Source: Porticoccaceae bacterium (GTDB taxonomy: Bacteria; Pseudomonadota; Gammaproteobacteria; Pseudomonadales; Porticoccaceae). Taken from it: a DNA stretch of 64,000 nucleotides. Made by a program: the position numbers and the translations under genes. Below the pieces are notes generated by a model that did no database searches, had not been told where the DNA came from, and worked only from the letters and a program-made list of their open reading frames with translations. Positions within the stretch are counted from its first letter, which is position 1; the number at the start of each line of letters is the position of its first letter. Below are positions 56,151 through 64,000 of the stretch, piece by piece. The stretch lies in the NCBI GenBank assembly GCA_012960115.1, contig DUBX01000013.1, positions 38,260 through 102,259 of the forward strand. The letters run 5' to 3'.

Positions 56151-57266
56151 GTGAACTTCACCTACTCAGAAGATCAACTAACCTACCGAGATACGGTTGC
56201 AGCCCTCTTGTCCTGTGAAGTCACAGCTGATTCTATTCGCGCCCGCTGGACAAGCGCTCAAGGTATTGATGCCAATTTAACCCAGCAGCTTGCAGATATG
56301 GGGCTTAATGCCTTGTTAGTACCAGAGTCCTGCGGCGGTTTAGGCCTGTCCGAGCTAGATTTCATTCTGTTGGCACAAGAGTGCGGCCGCGTAGCCTTGC
56401 CAGAGCCTCTGGTTGAAAATGCGATGGCGGCCACCGCTATGTTATCTGAAGTCGCCAGCTCTGACCTAGCCGCAGCCAATCAATGCCAAGACACCTTAAA
56501 ACAGATCGCCACAGGTAATGCCTCGGTTGCCTGTGGCCATTGGATTAACCCCTACGTAAACATGGCAGATACAAGCCACTGGTTACTATTGCCTCATGGT
56601 GACGAGGTACATTTAGTGAGCACCCAAACGGTGGATTTGATTGCCCAGCGGAGCTCAGACCCCAGCCGTCGAATATCCAAAGTTAACTGGCAGCCCAGCC
56701 GCGGAACTAAGATAGCCGGCGGACAACAAGGGGCAGAATTATGGCGCTCTGCGCTCAATAGAGGTGCCTTGGGTGTAGCCGCTCAGTTAATAGGTTTGGC
56801 CGAAAGTATTTTGCGTCGGGCTGTGGTTTTCACGACCGACCGAGAACAATTTGGTCGGCCTGTGGGCGCCAATCAGGCTGTAAAACATCTGCTCGCTGAC
56901 TGTGCGGTTAGTCTAGAGTTTGCTAAACCGGTTATCGCCAGAGCGGCTTATGCCGTTGCGAATTCACCCACTCGTGCTGATTGGGCCGTGTCCCACGCTA
57001 AGGTGGCAGCGAGTTATGCTGCGCTTCTAACTGTTCGTCACGGCATGCAGGTACATGGTGCTATGGGCTACACATGGGAGTGCGATCTTCAAATCTGGAT
57101 GAAGCGTTGCTGGGCAATTGATAAGACCTGGGGCGATGTTGGATTCCATAAAAATAGAATTCACGAGTGGCTGTTAAACCCCAATGCGTTAATGGGCGCT
57201 GAACATACGTTTGACAAAAGCGGTTCGCCAAGTGATGAATCTAATTCACAACAGGGAGCGGGTTAA
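56151..57266 (+). CDS. Acyl-CoA dehydrogenase-like, beta-type (degenerate) member of pair 1
   Basis: 371 residues. The N-terminal helical domain (GLNALLVPESCGGLGLSELDFILLAQECGR near residue 50) and C-terminal helical domain (QVHGAMGYTWECDLQIWMKR near residue 303) are acyl-CoA dehydrogenase. The central SEPGAGSD FAD/substrate motif is missing; that region reads A-C-G-H-W-I-N-P-Y. This matches the partner subunit of the heterotetrameric steroid dehydrogenases known from mycobacteria. It starts with GTG. The stop overlaps the ATG of the thiolase (TAATG). Confidence 0.85.
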   Translation: MNFTYSEDQLTYRDTVAALLSCEVTADSIRARWTSAQGIDANLTQQLADMGLNALLVPESCGGLGLSELDFILLAQECGRVALPEPLVENAMAATAMLSEVASSDLAAANQCQDTLKQIATGNASVACGHWINPYVNMADTSHWLLLPHGDEVHLVSTQTVDLIAQRSSDPSRRISKVNWQPSRGTKIAGGQQGAELWRSALNRGALGVAAQLIGLAESILRRAVVFTTDREQFGRPVGANQAVKHLLADCAVSLEFAKPVIARAAYAVANSPTRADWAVSHAKVAASYAALLTVRHGMQVHGAMGYTWECDLQIWMKRCWAIDKTWGDVGFHKNRIHEWLLNPNALMGAEHTFDKSGSPSDESNSQQGAG

Positions 57267-58420
57267 TGGCTTTAAATCAGGCTTATATAGTGGATGCGGT
57301 TCGCAGTCCAACGGGACGACGTAATGGCGGCCTAGCCGATGTCCATGGTGCAGATCTCGGTGCTCATGTGTTAAAGAGCATTGTGCAGCGTAATGGTATC
57401 CCGGACGTTGAGTACGACGACGTTATTTTTGGCTGCGTTGATGCTGTTGGTCCACTAGCCGGCGATATAGCTCGGACTGCTTGGTTAGTCGCTGGTCTTT
57501 CAGACGAGGTTCCTGGCACCACTATCGACCGGCAGTGTGGCTCTTCCCAACAAGCGGTGCATTTCGCCGCTCAGGCGATTATGTCAGGGACTATGGATGT
57601 CATCGTTGCTGGCGGCGTCCAAACCATGACTCAGATCCCCATAGGCTCGGCAATGACCCTAGCGGGCCCCCTAGGCTTTTCTGATCCATTCTCAGGGAGC
57701 CAGGGCTGGACAGATCGTTATGGCGATGTTTTTGTCTCTCAGTTTAAATCTGCCCAGATGATGGCGGACAAATGGAAATTGTCTCGTGCCCACATGGAGG
57801 CCTTTGCGCTGCGCTCGCATAATCGTGCATTAAACGCTATCGAAAAGGGCTATTTTGATAGAGAAATAGCGCCATTAAATGGTGTAGTAATGGACGAAAC
57901 TGCCAGAATCACCTCACTTGAGAAAATGGCCGAACTGCAACCCATACAAAAGGGCGGCAGCATTACAGCGGCAGTGTCCAGTCAAACCTGCGACGGAGCT
58001 TCTGCGATTTTGTTGGTTTCTGAAGATGCGTTAAAGCGTTACAACCTAACACCACGGGCTCGCATTGCTCATATGTCAGTGCGAGGTGCAGACCCTATTT
58101 GGATGTTAACAGCACCGATTCCCGCGACGGCATACGCATTGAAAAAAGCCCAGATGAGTATTCATGATATTGACCTAGTAGAAATTAATGAGGCCTTTGC
58201 GCCAGTGCCCATGGCATGGCTTGCGGAGACTGGGTTTGACCCAGATAAAACCAACGTTAACGGTGGGGCGATTTCGCTGGGACACCCCTTAGGAGCCACT
58301 GGCACAAAGTTAATGACCACTTTGTTACATGAGTTAGAGCGCAGTAACGGGCGCTATGGACTTCAGACGATGTGTGAGGGTGGTGGTCAGGCAAACGTCA
58401 CCATTATTGAGCGACTCTAA
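57266..58420 (+). CDS. fadA6: Acetyl-CoA acyltransferase (FadA6-like thiolase)
   Basis: 384 residues. Thiolytic cleavage of 3-oxoacyl-CoA. The nucleophilic Cys is in DRQCGSSQQAVHFAAQ near residue 90, the general-base His in SLGHPLGATG near residue 340, and the second Cys in MCEGGGQANVT near residue 372. NEAFAPVPMAW near residue 310 is typical. It overlaps the previous gene by 1 bp, so it is firmly in the operon. It would act on ring-degradation intermediates; the choice of FadA6 over FadA5 rests on context. Confidence 0.87.
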   Translation: MALNQAYIVDAVRSPTGRRNGGLADVHGADLGAHVLKSIVQRNGIPDVEYDDVIFGCVDAVGPLAGDIARTAWLVAGLSDEVPGTTIDRQCGSSQQAVHFAAQAIMSGTMDVIVAGGVQTMTQIPIGSAMTLAGPLGFSDPFSGSQGWTDRYGDVFVSQFKSAQMMADKWKLSRAHMEAFALRSHNRALNAIEKGYFDREIAPLNGVVMDETARITSLEKMAELQPIQKGGSITAAVSSQTCDGASAILLVSEDALKRYNLTPRARIAHMSVRGADPIWMLTAPIPATAYALKKAQMSIHDIDLVEINEAFAPVPMAWLAETGFDPDKTNVNGGAISLGHPLGATGTKLMTTLLHELERSNGRYGLQTMCEGGGQANVTIIERL

Positions 58421-58479
58421 ATACGCTGGCTTGAGTCAGCACCGACTAATTAATTAGATACTTTATAGGAATTAAACAA

Positions 58480-59361
58480 ATGAGCGGTATTTGTGATGGG
58501 CGAGTCATTATTATCACTGGGGCAGGGGGCGGGTTAGGGCGAGAGTACGCCTTAGCTTTTGGCGCCGCTGGGGCCAAGGTATTGGTTAATGATATTAACG
58601 CTCAGGCTGCGGCAGATACGGTAGCCGATATTCAACGTGCAGGTGGGAAAGCTTTAGCAAACACTCAAGATATCACTAATTATGAGCAGTCTGAATCTAT
58701 CGTTCGGACAGCCATAGATCATTTTGGCGATCTTCACGTTGTGATTAACAACGCGGGTATATGCCGTGATCGAATGTTCGCATCGATGACAGAGCAAGAG
58801 TGGGATCAGGTAATTTCGGTACATTTAAAGGGTCATTTCTGCATTAGCAGTCATGCTGTGCATTACTGGCGCGACCAATTCAAAGAGGGCCATCAAGTAG
58901 ATGCTCGAATTATCAATACATCTTCAGGCGCCGGATTAAATGGCTCCATTGGCCAGAGTAACTACGCGGCTGCTAAGGGGGGCATTGCTTCTTTAACACT
59001 CAATCAAGCGGCCGAATTAAGACGCTACGGTATTACCGCAAATGGTCTGGCCCCAGCGGCCAGAACTGGTATGAGCGAAGAGGCTTTCGCAGACATGATG
59101 AAAAAACCTGAGAACGGAAGCTTTGACTATTATGATCCGGCCAATGTCGCGCCATTAGTTGTTTGGCTAGGGTCTAAGCATTCAGCAGATTGCACGGGAC
59201 GTTTATTTGAAGTCGTCGGTGGAGAGATATCCGTGGCCGATGGTTGGCGTTCAACCCTTTCGGTGGATAAAGGTGCCAAGTGGCAAGCAGAGGAGGTTGG
59301 TGAAGCGGTACAGGTGCTTATGTCACGTGAAACCCCAGCACAAAAGGTATATGGCGCCTAA
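58480..59361 (+). CDS. Short-chain dehydrogenase of the HSD17B4 type in the steroid operon
   Basis: 293 residues. NAD motif ITGAGGGLGREYALAFGAAGAKVLV near residue 12, NNAGICRDRMFASM near residue 89, and the catalytic Tyr-x-x-x-Lys in SNYAAAKGGIASLTL near residue 164. A C-terminal extension (about 255-293) goes beyond the core. It resembles multifunctional-enzyme hydroxyacyl-CoA dehydrogenase domains. It likely oxidises a hydroxyacyl-CoA of the C/D-ring pathway; the exact step is undetermined. Confidence 0.82.
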   Translation: MSGICDGRVIIITGAGGGLGREYALAFGAAGAKVLVNDINAQAAADTVADIQRAGGKALANTQDITNYEQSESIVRTAIDHFGDLHVVINNAGICRDRMFASMTEQEWDQVISVHLKGHFCISSHAVHYWRDQFKEGHQVDARIINTSSGAGLNGSIGQSNYAAAKGGIASLTLNQAAELRRYGITANGLAPAARTGMSEEAFADMMKKPENGSFDYYDPANVAPLVVWLGSKHSADCTGRLFEVVGGEISVADGWRSTLSVDKGAKWQAEEVGEAVQVLMSRETPAQKVYGA

Positions 59362-59398
59362 TATAGTATTAACCTGAGTGGAGTAGAGCCAAGCTATT

Positions 59399-60568
59399 AT
59401 GGATTTTAAGTTTACCGACGAACAGATAATGATTCGCGATACCGCAGACGCTTTTCTAGCAGAGACATCCACTAGTGCTGCTGTGCGGCAGGTAATGGAC
59501 AGCGAGTTGGGTTATGACCCTCAGTTGTGGCGGCGCATCTGTGATGAAATGTACTGGCAAGGAATACACATTCCAGAAGCCTATGGTGGTTTGGGGCTTG
59601 GCTATGTCGAACTGACGGCGACACTAGAGCAAATGGGGCGTTACCTTTGTTGTTCTCCGTTTTATGCCTCAGTCTGTTTAGCCGCCAATGCACTTTTAGT
59701 GGCTGGCACAGAGCTGCAAAAATTGACCTATTTGCCGCAGATTACCGAGGGTAAAACCGCCACCCTAGCGCATACCTCTGAGGCTGGAGATTGGAGCTCT
59801 AGCGGCGTTAAGGTCACTTACCAAAAGCAGGGTGACAGCTATTGTTTAAATGGAACCTACCGCTTTGTACCAGACGGCCACAGTGCCGATATTTTGATGC
59901 TGGCAGCGCGAGATCAAGACTCCCACGGGCTCGAGGGCATTAGCCTATTTGTCGTGCCTGCCAACACGCCGGGTATAAGTCGCGAGTGGTTGCCAACCAT
60001 GGATCAGACTCGTAGACAGGGGCAGTTGCAGATAAACAATCTGATACTTCATGAGGGCACCGTGATGGGCAGTGCGGGCGAAGCTTGGCCGCAACTTGAG
60101 CAAATTTTAGATTTAGGTCGAATCGCAGTGGCTGCAGAGCAATTAGGTGGTTCACAGCAATGCCTTGATTCAACGTTGGCTTATATTAGTGAACGAGTCC
60201 AATTTGGTCGGTCAATAGCCTCTTATCAATCGGTAAAACACAAGTGTGCAGACATGATGGTTAAGGTCGAAGCCGCACGCTCAGCCGTCTATTACGCAGC
60301 CTGTGTTGGCGATCAATTTTTCAATCAAACCGCAGGCGCCTCAGAGTTAGCTGAAGCTGCCAGTATTACCAAAGCCTACAGTAGCGACAGCTTTTTTCAC
60401 AATGCCGGGGTGGGTATCCAGCTTCATGGTGGTGTTGGCATTACCGCGGAATACGATATTCAGCTATATTTCAAGCGAGCTAAGTCTACAGAGACGTTTC
60501 TAGGCGCCTCAGACTATCATCGGGAACGGCTGGCGATTCTTTTGCTGGATACTCAGGTGACCTTGTGA
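59399..60568 (+). CDS. Acyl-CoA dehydrogenase-like, beta-type member of pair 2
   Basis: 389 residues. N-terminal (DFKFTDEQIMIRDTADAFLAE) and C-terminal (QLHGGVGITAEYDIQLYFKR near residue 341) acyl-CoA dehydrogenase signatures are present. The central SEPGAGSD motif is replaced by A-H-T-S-E-A-G-D-W-S-S-S, as in pair 1's partner. Its stop overlaps the GTG start of the next gene by 4 bp, so the two are co-translated, as expected for subunits of one enzyme. Confidence 0.84.
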   Translation: MDFKFTDEQIMIRDTADAFLAETSTSAAVRQVMDSELGYDPQLWRRICDEMYWQGIHIPEAYGGLGLGYVELTATLEQMGRYLCCSPFYASVCLAANALLVAGTELQKLTYLPQITEGKTATLAHTSEAGDWSSSGVKVTYQKQGDSYCLNGTYRFVPDGHSADILMLAARDQDSHGLEGISLFVVPANTPGISREWLPTMDQTRRQGQLQINNLILHEGTVMGSAGEAWPQLEQILDLGRIAVAAEQLGGSQQCLDSTLAYISERVQFGRSIASYQSVKHKCADMMVKVEAARSAVYYAACVGDQFFNQTAGASELAEAASITKAYSSDSFFHNAGVGIQLHGGVGITAEYDIQLYFKRAKSTETFLGASDYHRERLAILLLDTQVTL

Positions 60569-61755
60569 AGCTAGACTTTAGCCCAAAGGATGAGTTGTTT
60601 CGTCAGGAAATTGCCAGCTGGTTAGCATCCAACCTGTGCGGTGAGTTTGATGTTATTCGTGGTCGTGGCGGACCAGGTGATCAGCATATGTTTATTGACG
60701 AACGAAAAGCTTGGGAGCAAAAGCTCTACCAAGGGGGCTGGACCTGCATTGGTTGGCCGCCTGAATACGGTGGCCGTGACGCCTCAATAGAAGAGCAGGT
60801 TATTTTTAACGAAGAATACGCAAGAGCCCAAGGACCAGGCAGAGCAGGCCATATTGGTGAGACGCTGGTTGGGCCGACACTTATTGCCTTTGGCAATCAG
60901 GATCAGAAAGACCGATATTTACCAGAAATTTTGCGCGGTGAGGCCTTTTGGTGCCAGGGTTATTCTGAACCTGGGGCGGGTTCAGACTTAGCTAATGTAA
61001 AAACCGGCGCCCAGTTCGATGATGCCACGCAGCAATGGTTTATCAGTGGACAAAAAGTATGGACTTCCTTGGCTCGAGAGTCTGATTATTGCTTTGTTAT
61101 TGCGCGCACTGACGCTAAATCTGTTGGTCATCATGGTTTAGGCTTCTTTTTGGTACCCATTGACCAGACTGGAGTAACGATTCGCCCAATAGAGCAACTC
61201 ACCGGCACCAGCGAGTTTAACGAAGTGTTTTTTGATGATGCCCAGTGTTCAGTTGAAGACATTGTCGGCGAACCTGGTGATGGTTGGAAAGTCGCCATGG
61301 GCTTGTTGGGCTTTGAACGCGGTATCTCTACGCTGGGCCAGCAAATGCTGTTTCAAAACGAACTGGACGAGATTATTACACTGGCCAAGACCAATGGTTC
61401 AGCCAAAAACCCTCAGATCCGGCAACGAATCGCGGAGGCCCATATAGGCCTCAGAATTATGCGATTTAACAGTATGCGAGTGCTCTCCTCTGAAGGGGCC
61501 GATGGAAGTTTACAAAAAGAATCGATGATTTATAAGTTGTATTGGTCTAGCTGGCATCGAAATTTGGGTAAGCTGGCCATGGACGTAATGGGAGCTGAGA
61601 GCGAAGTACTTAAGGGTGGGCCCTACCAGCTAAACCGGCTGCAATCGATGTACTTGTTTTCTCGCGCCGATACTATTTACGGCGGAACCAATCAAATTCA
61701 ACGCAACCTTATTGCCGAGCGTGCCTTGGGTATGCCCAGAGAGCCCCGAGGTTAA
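60565..61755 (+). CDS. Acyl-CoA dehydrogenase, FAD-binding (alpha-type) member of pair 2
   Basis: 396 residues. FAD/substrate motif CQGYSEPGAGSDLANV near residue 132, WFISGQKVWTSLARESDYCF near residue 155, and DTIYGGTNQIQRNLIAERALGMPRE at the C-terminus. The medium-chain catalytic Glu position (Y-E-G-T) is Gly. Start is GTG inside the previous stop (GTGA overlap). It is the intact partner of the degenerate subunit at 59399. Likely step: dehydrogenation of a ring-derived acyl-CoA; exact substrate not known. Confidence 0.87.
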   Translation: MKLDFSPKDELFRQEIASWLASNLCGEFDVIRGRGGPGDQHMFIDERKAWEQKLYQGGWTCIGWPPEYGGRDASIEEQVIFNEEYARAQGPGRAGHIGETLVGPTLIAFGNQDQKDRYLPEILRGEAFWCQGYSEPGAGSDLANVKTGAQFDDATQQWFISGQKVWTSLARESDYCFVIARTDAKSVGHHGLGFFLVPIDQTGVTIRPIEQLTGTSEFNEVFFDDAQCSVEDIVGEPGDGWKVAMGLLGFERGISTLGQQMLFQNELDEIITLAKTNGSAKNPQIRQRIAEAHIGLRIMRFNSMRVLSSEGADGSLQKESMIYKLYWSSWHRNLGKLAMDVMGAESEVLKGGPYQLNRLQSMYLFSRADTIYGGTNQIQRNLIAERALGMPREPRG

Positions 61756-61784
61756 GGGCATTATGCTTATTAAGGAGTACTAAA

Positions 61785-62576
61785 ATGGCTTTAAAAGCAC
61801 CACCAGCTTATGTAAAAGGGCACAACTTACTCGAGGGAAAGTCGGTATTGATAACAGCCGGGGCAGGTGCTGGTATTGGTTTGGCCGCAGCTAAACGTGC
61901 TGTAGAGGAAGGTGCTAGAGGCATTGTCATCAGTGACATTCATCAAGGACGTCTGACGAAGGCAGTAGAGTCGTTAAAAGCTGAAACCGGTTTAGATGCG
62001 ATATACTCCAAGCTGTGCAATGTCACCATAGAGGTCGAGGTTCAAGAGCTCGTTGATTATGCCGAAGAAGGGCTCCAAGGGGTTGATGTTTTGATCAACA
62101 ATGCAGGACTAGGTGGCACAGTCCTGCTTACAGACATGACTGATGAACAATGGTCTGGCGTTTTAGATGTGACATTAAACGGCACCATGCGAATGATGCG
62201 CGCCATGCTCAAAAAAATGCAGCCTCGCGGTGCGGGTGTCATTGTTAATAACGCCTCAGTGTTGGGTTGGCGAGCGCAAAAGGAACAGTGCCATTATGCT
62301 GCGGCTAAGGCGGGGGTAATGGCGTTGACACGTTGCGCTGCGTTGGAAGCGGCTGATTTTGGTGTCCGCATCAATGCGGTGTCTCCTTCTATCGCGTTCC
62401 ATGATTTCCTAAAAAAGACGACCCCGATCGAGTTATTGGAAGAGCTGGCATCCAGAGAGGCTTTTGGCCGAGCAGCTGAAGTATGGGAAGTGGCCAATGT
62501 CATGATGTTCTTGGCATCTGATTACTCTAGCTATATGACCGGTGAAATAGTGCCGGTGTCCAGTCAAAGAGCTTAA
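61785..62576 (+). CDS. ipdF: IpdF-like short-chain dehydrogenase (hydroxy-HIP-CoA)
   Basis: 263 residues. It has TAGAGAGIGLAAAKRAVEEG near residue 25, VLINNAGLGGTVLLTDMTDEQW near residue 100, NNASVLGWRAQKEQCHYAAAKAG (catalytic Ser and Tyr-x-x-x-Lys) near residue 151 and INAVSPSIAFHDFL near residue 199. These segments agree closely with my memory of the mycobacterial IpdF (Rv3559c family), which oxidises the 5-hydroxyl of HIP-CoA. It is the last gene of the plus-strand operon, with GGAG before the ATG. Confidence 0.87.
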   Translation: MALKAPPAYVKGHNLLEGKSVLITAGAGAGIGLAAAKRAVEEGARGIVISDIHQGRLTKAVESLKAETGLDAIYSKLCNVTIEVEVQELVDYAEEGLQGVDVLINNAGLGGTVLLTDMTDEQWSGVLDVTLNGTMRMMRAMLKKMQPRGAGVIVNNASVLGWRAQKEQCHYAAAKAGVMALTRCAALEAADFGVRINAVSPSIAFHDFLKKTTPIELLEELASREAFGRAAEVWEVANVMMFLASDYSSYMTGEIVPVSSQRA

Positions 62577-62738
62577 CCGCTGCTGTAGAGGTTAAATTAG
62601 GTTTCTGTGTGAAAAAAGGCGGGGACAACTCTACCTTTTTTAGTGGTGGCCTGCTCAGGTGGCCAAATACAATCATCCACATTGCGATGGGAAAACGACT
62701 TAGAAATATTAAGTCTAATCAGAATAGGTGTAATCACC
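62577..62738. other. Intergenic region after ipdF
   Basis: About 160 bp between the convergent ipdF and the parvulin-type pseudogene. TTAACC...GGTTAA (about 62574-62596) forms a 6-bp stem without a T-run, a weak end signal at best. Nothing else was recognised. Confidence 0.35.
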
Positions 62739-63722
62739 TCAATACCTATTGTTCGCTAGATCAGTCAATGGTTCCCTCAAGAAAATCTGATAACCCTGTT
62801 TTAGATCTTCAATATGCTGTTTTAGCAGCAGCTCTCGCTTCTGATTAGCTAGGGTTGTTTCAATTGTCGCCGAACTATCAGCCAAACCATTTTGCCGTAT
62901 AGGGGCGATCTGATCCACCCAAACCAGATGCTAGCCATAGACTGAGGTGATAGGTTGAGACCACTGGCGTGCTTCTAATTTCGATACCGACTGAGCAAAC
63001 TGGTTGCCGAATAAAGCAATGATCTCAAGATGAGTTTTACCTGAGACTAAGGCGCCACTGTAAAAAAGGTCGGTGCTTTTGAATGCTTCGTCAGAACTAA
63101 TAAGACCATTGTTCAACTTAACACGCAGCTCGTCTATTTCTAGTGCAGACTTGGCTCCATGCTCAGCCTTAAATAGGTGTTTGATCGATCGTCTTTCAGG
63201 GGAGCTAAACAGATCACTGTTCTGGTGATAGTATTCCTCGATTTCCACTTGGGAGATCGCCACCGGTGGCAATGACTTTTCTAACAGCGCCCTCATCGCA
63301 TTCATCATAAAATTATGAATCACCAGATCAGACAGCAAGGCCTGCCGCGTAATTTGGTCGACTAACGCACTCTGCATCAGGAAGCTCATCTCACTATCTG
63401 TAGAGACTGCCATCGCGATAAGTCTATCGAGCCGCCGCTGCACCGGGGGCAACGTTTGTAACTCGTACCTAAATGCCTTTTTTAACAGGACCTGGCCGAT
63501 AATTAATTGCTCTATAAGAGCGGCTAACTGGTCTACGTTGGGTGCACGACCCGCTTGCAAGGTCCAGGCTGCTATGTGTTGATCAACAAGGTCTTGGCTA
63601 ATGTGTACTGAAGGTAGCGGATCGAGTAGAAGGCGGTCCAGACAAAAGACCACCAATCCTGCAGTGAGCATCGACTTGAGCGGCGCGCGTGTTATTAAGC
63701 GAGTAATTTGACCCAATACCAT
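62739..63722 (-). pseudogene. Membrane-anchored parvulin-type peptidyl-prolyl isomerase, in-frame amber stop
   Basis: The frame runs from ATG 63722 with one membrane anchor (about residues 14-35), then helical and PpiC-like segments: YHQNSDLFSSPERRSIKHLF (near residue 180), TDLFYSGALV, FAQSVSKLEARQWSQPITSVYG. A TAG at 62931-62933 interrupts exactly where the family has Y-G-x-H. The frame then continues open, H-L-V-W-V-D-Q-I-A-P and on for ~64 residues to a TGA at 62739-62741. The normal residue is probably Trp (TGG) in this family's Y-G-W-H-L-V, so a single G-to-A change would explain it. About 327 residues if read through. It faces away from the steroid operon. Confidence 0.72.
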
Positions 63723-63867
63723 AGCGATATTATGAGCTAAAACGACAGGAAAAGGGTTTTAAAATAAACATTGCAGTGCAAATGTTTTGTATGATAGATT
63801 GATCTGCATAGGCCGTACATTGGCTGGTTTTGTGGTGGGTCGAAAAATGATAACGGAGGATTTCAGA

Positions 63868-64000
63868 ATGGATCATCAAGAAGCTAAGTGGGATCATTCA
63901 GTAGATGTTTTGGTGATTGGGTCAGGGAACGGTGGTTTGACTGCCGCGGTCGCCAATCATGAGATCGTGTTCTGGCCCAAAACCAAATCACCGTATGTGC
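63868..64000 (+). CDS. kstD: FAD-binding protein, 3-ketosteroid delta1-dehydrogenase-like (start only)
   Basis: ATG at 63868 behind GGAGG. The 44 visible codons read M-D-H-Q-E-A-K-W-D-H-S-V-D-V-L-V-I-G-S-G-N-G-G-L-T-A-A-V-A-N-H, where V-I-G-S-G-N-G-G-L-T is the dinucleotide-binding turn of KstD-type flavoproteins. KstD inserts the C1-C2 double bond needed for ring B opening. The last ~12 codons (E-I-V-F-W-P-K-T...) do not look like the expected continuation, so a small frame problem or a diverged family member is possible. The gene runs off the window. Confidence 0.6.
   Translation, partial: MDHQEAKWDHSVDVLVIGSGNGGLTAAVANHEIVFWPKTKSPYV

Noticed and set aside
62609-62848. A 79-residue plus-strand open frame after ipdF
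   Set aside because: Its DNA codes on the minus strand for the C-terminal tail of the interrupted parvulin-type protein, and the plus-strand product has no recognisable pattern.
1-64000. tRNA, rRNA, CRISPR array or insertion sequence
   Set aside because: Intergenic gaps were read through for cloverleaf-like or regularly spaced repeats and for transposase-like frames; none was found.

Overview
The window looks like chromosome of a marine-type gammaproteobacterium of moderate G+C content. The evidence is gene order and protein style: holD-like/rimI, nfeD/qmcA, uvrA-MFS-ssb with uvrA divergent, a fabA-fabB pair, three-part pntAA-pntAB-pntB, clpB behind a sigma-32-like promoter, and small families such as DUF1315, DUF2750, DUF2797 and DUF3581 that are common in this class. 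The steroid genes and overall style suggest something near the Spongiibacteraceae/BD1-7 group, but that placement is an inference. I see no rRNA, tRNA, CRISPR, insertion sequence or phage gene.

Region 1 (1-20.8 kb) is mostly housekeeping. It holds the end of leuA, a psi-subunit-like gene, rimI, an NfeD/QmcA membrane pair, small conserved genes, uvrA, a YajR-like MFS exporter, ssb, a Prx5 peroxiredoxin, a SET-domain protein, fabB-fabA, ispB, the proton-translocating transhydrogenase operon and clpB. Two genes here are broken by one-base changes in homopolymers: fabB and a small membrane protein after pntB.

Region 2 (20.8-40.7 kb) holds a LuxR-type regulator, an aa3-type cytochrome c oxidase operon (subunit II with a fused cytochrome c domain, subunit I, two consecutive subunit III proteins, subunit IV), and then metabolic and conserved genes: sdaA, a long-form purC, two Rossmann-fold proteins, a YbfF-like esterase, an aromatic/aspartate aminotransferase, a shikimate kinase, nadK, a rhomboid protease, DUF1315, DUF2797 and pepN.

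Region 3 (40.9-64 kb) is a steroid catabolic island and the main point of interest. A minus-strand operon (52.0 to 44.1 kb) carries a FadD3-like CoA ligase and the full HsaC-B-A-D-E-G-F set that opens rings A/B of the 9,10-seco-steroid and degrades the side product to pyruvate and acetyl-CoA. A divergent plus-strand operon (52.2 to 62.6 kb) carries IpdA-IpdB, an EchA20-like hydrolase, two adjacent pairs of acyl-CoA dehydrogenases, a FadA6-like thiolase and two SDRs (one very IpdF-like) that degrade the remaining C/D-ring (HIP) skeleton. A TeiR/TesR-like LuxR regulator lies at the end of the first operon. A KstD-like flavoprotein begins at the right edge.

Three genes flanking this otherwise intact island are broken. 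The first is a ketosteroid isomerase with catalytic Tyr14/Asp38/Asp99 preserved but disrupted by a 10-bp tandem duplication. The second is a eukaryote-like steroid 5-alpha-reductase with a one-base frameshift. The third is a membrane-anchored parvulin-type protein with an in-frame amber codon. The ring-cleavage core looks complete while neighbouring A-ring genes are damaged or switched off.
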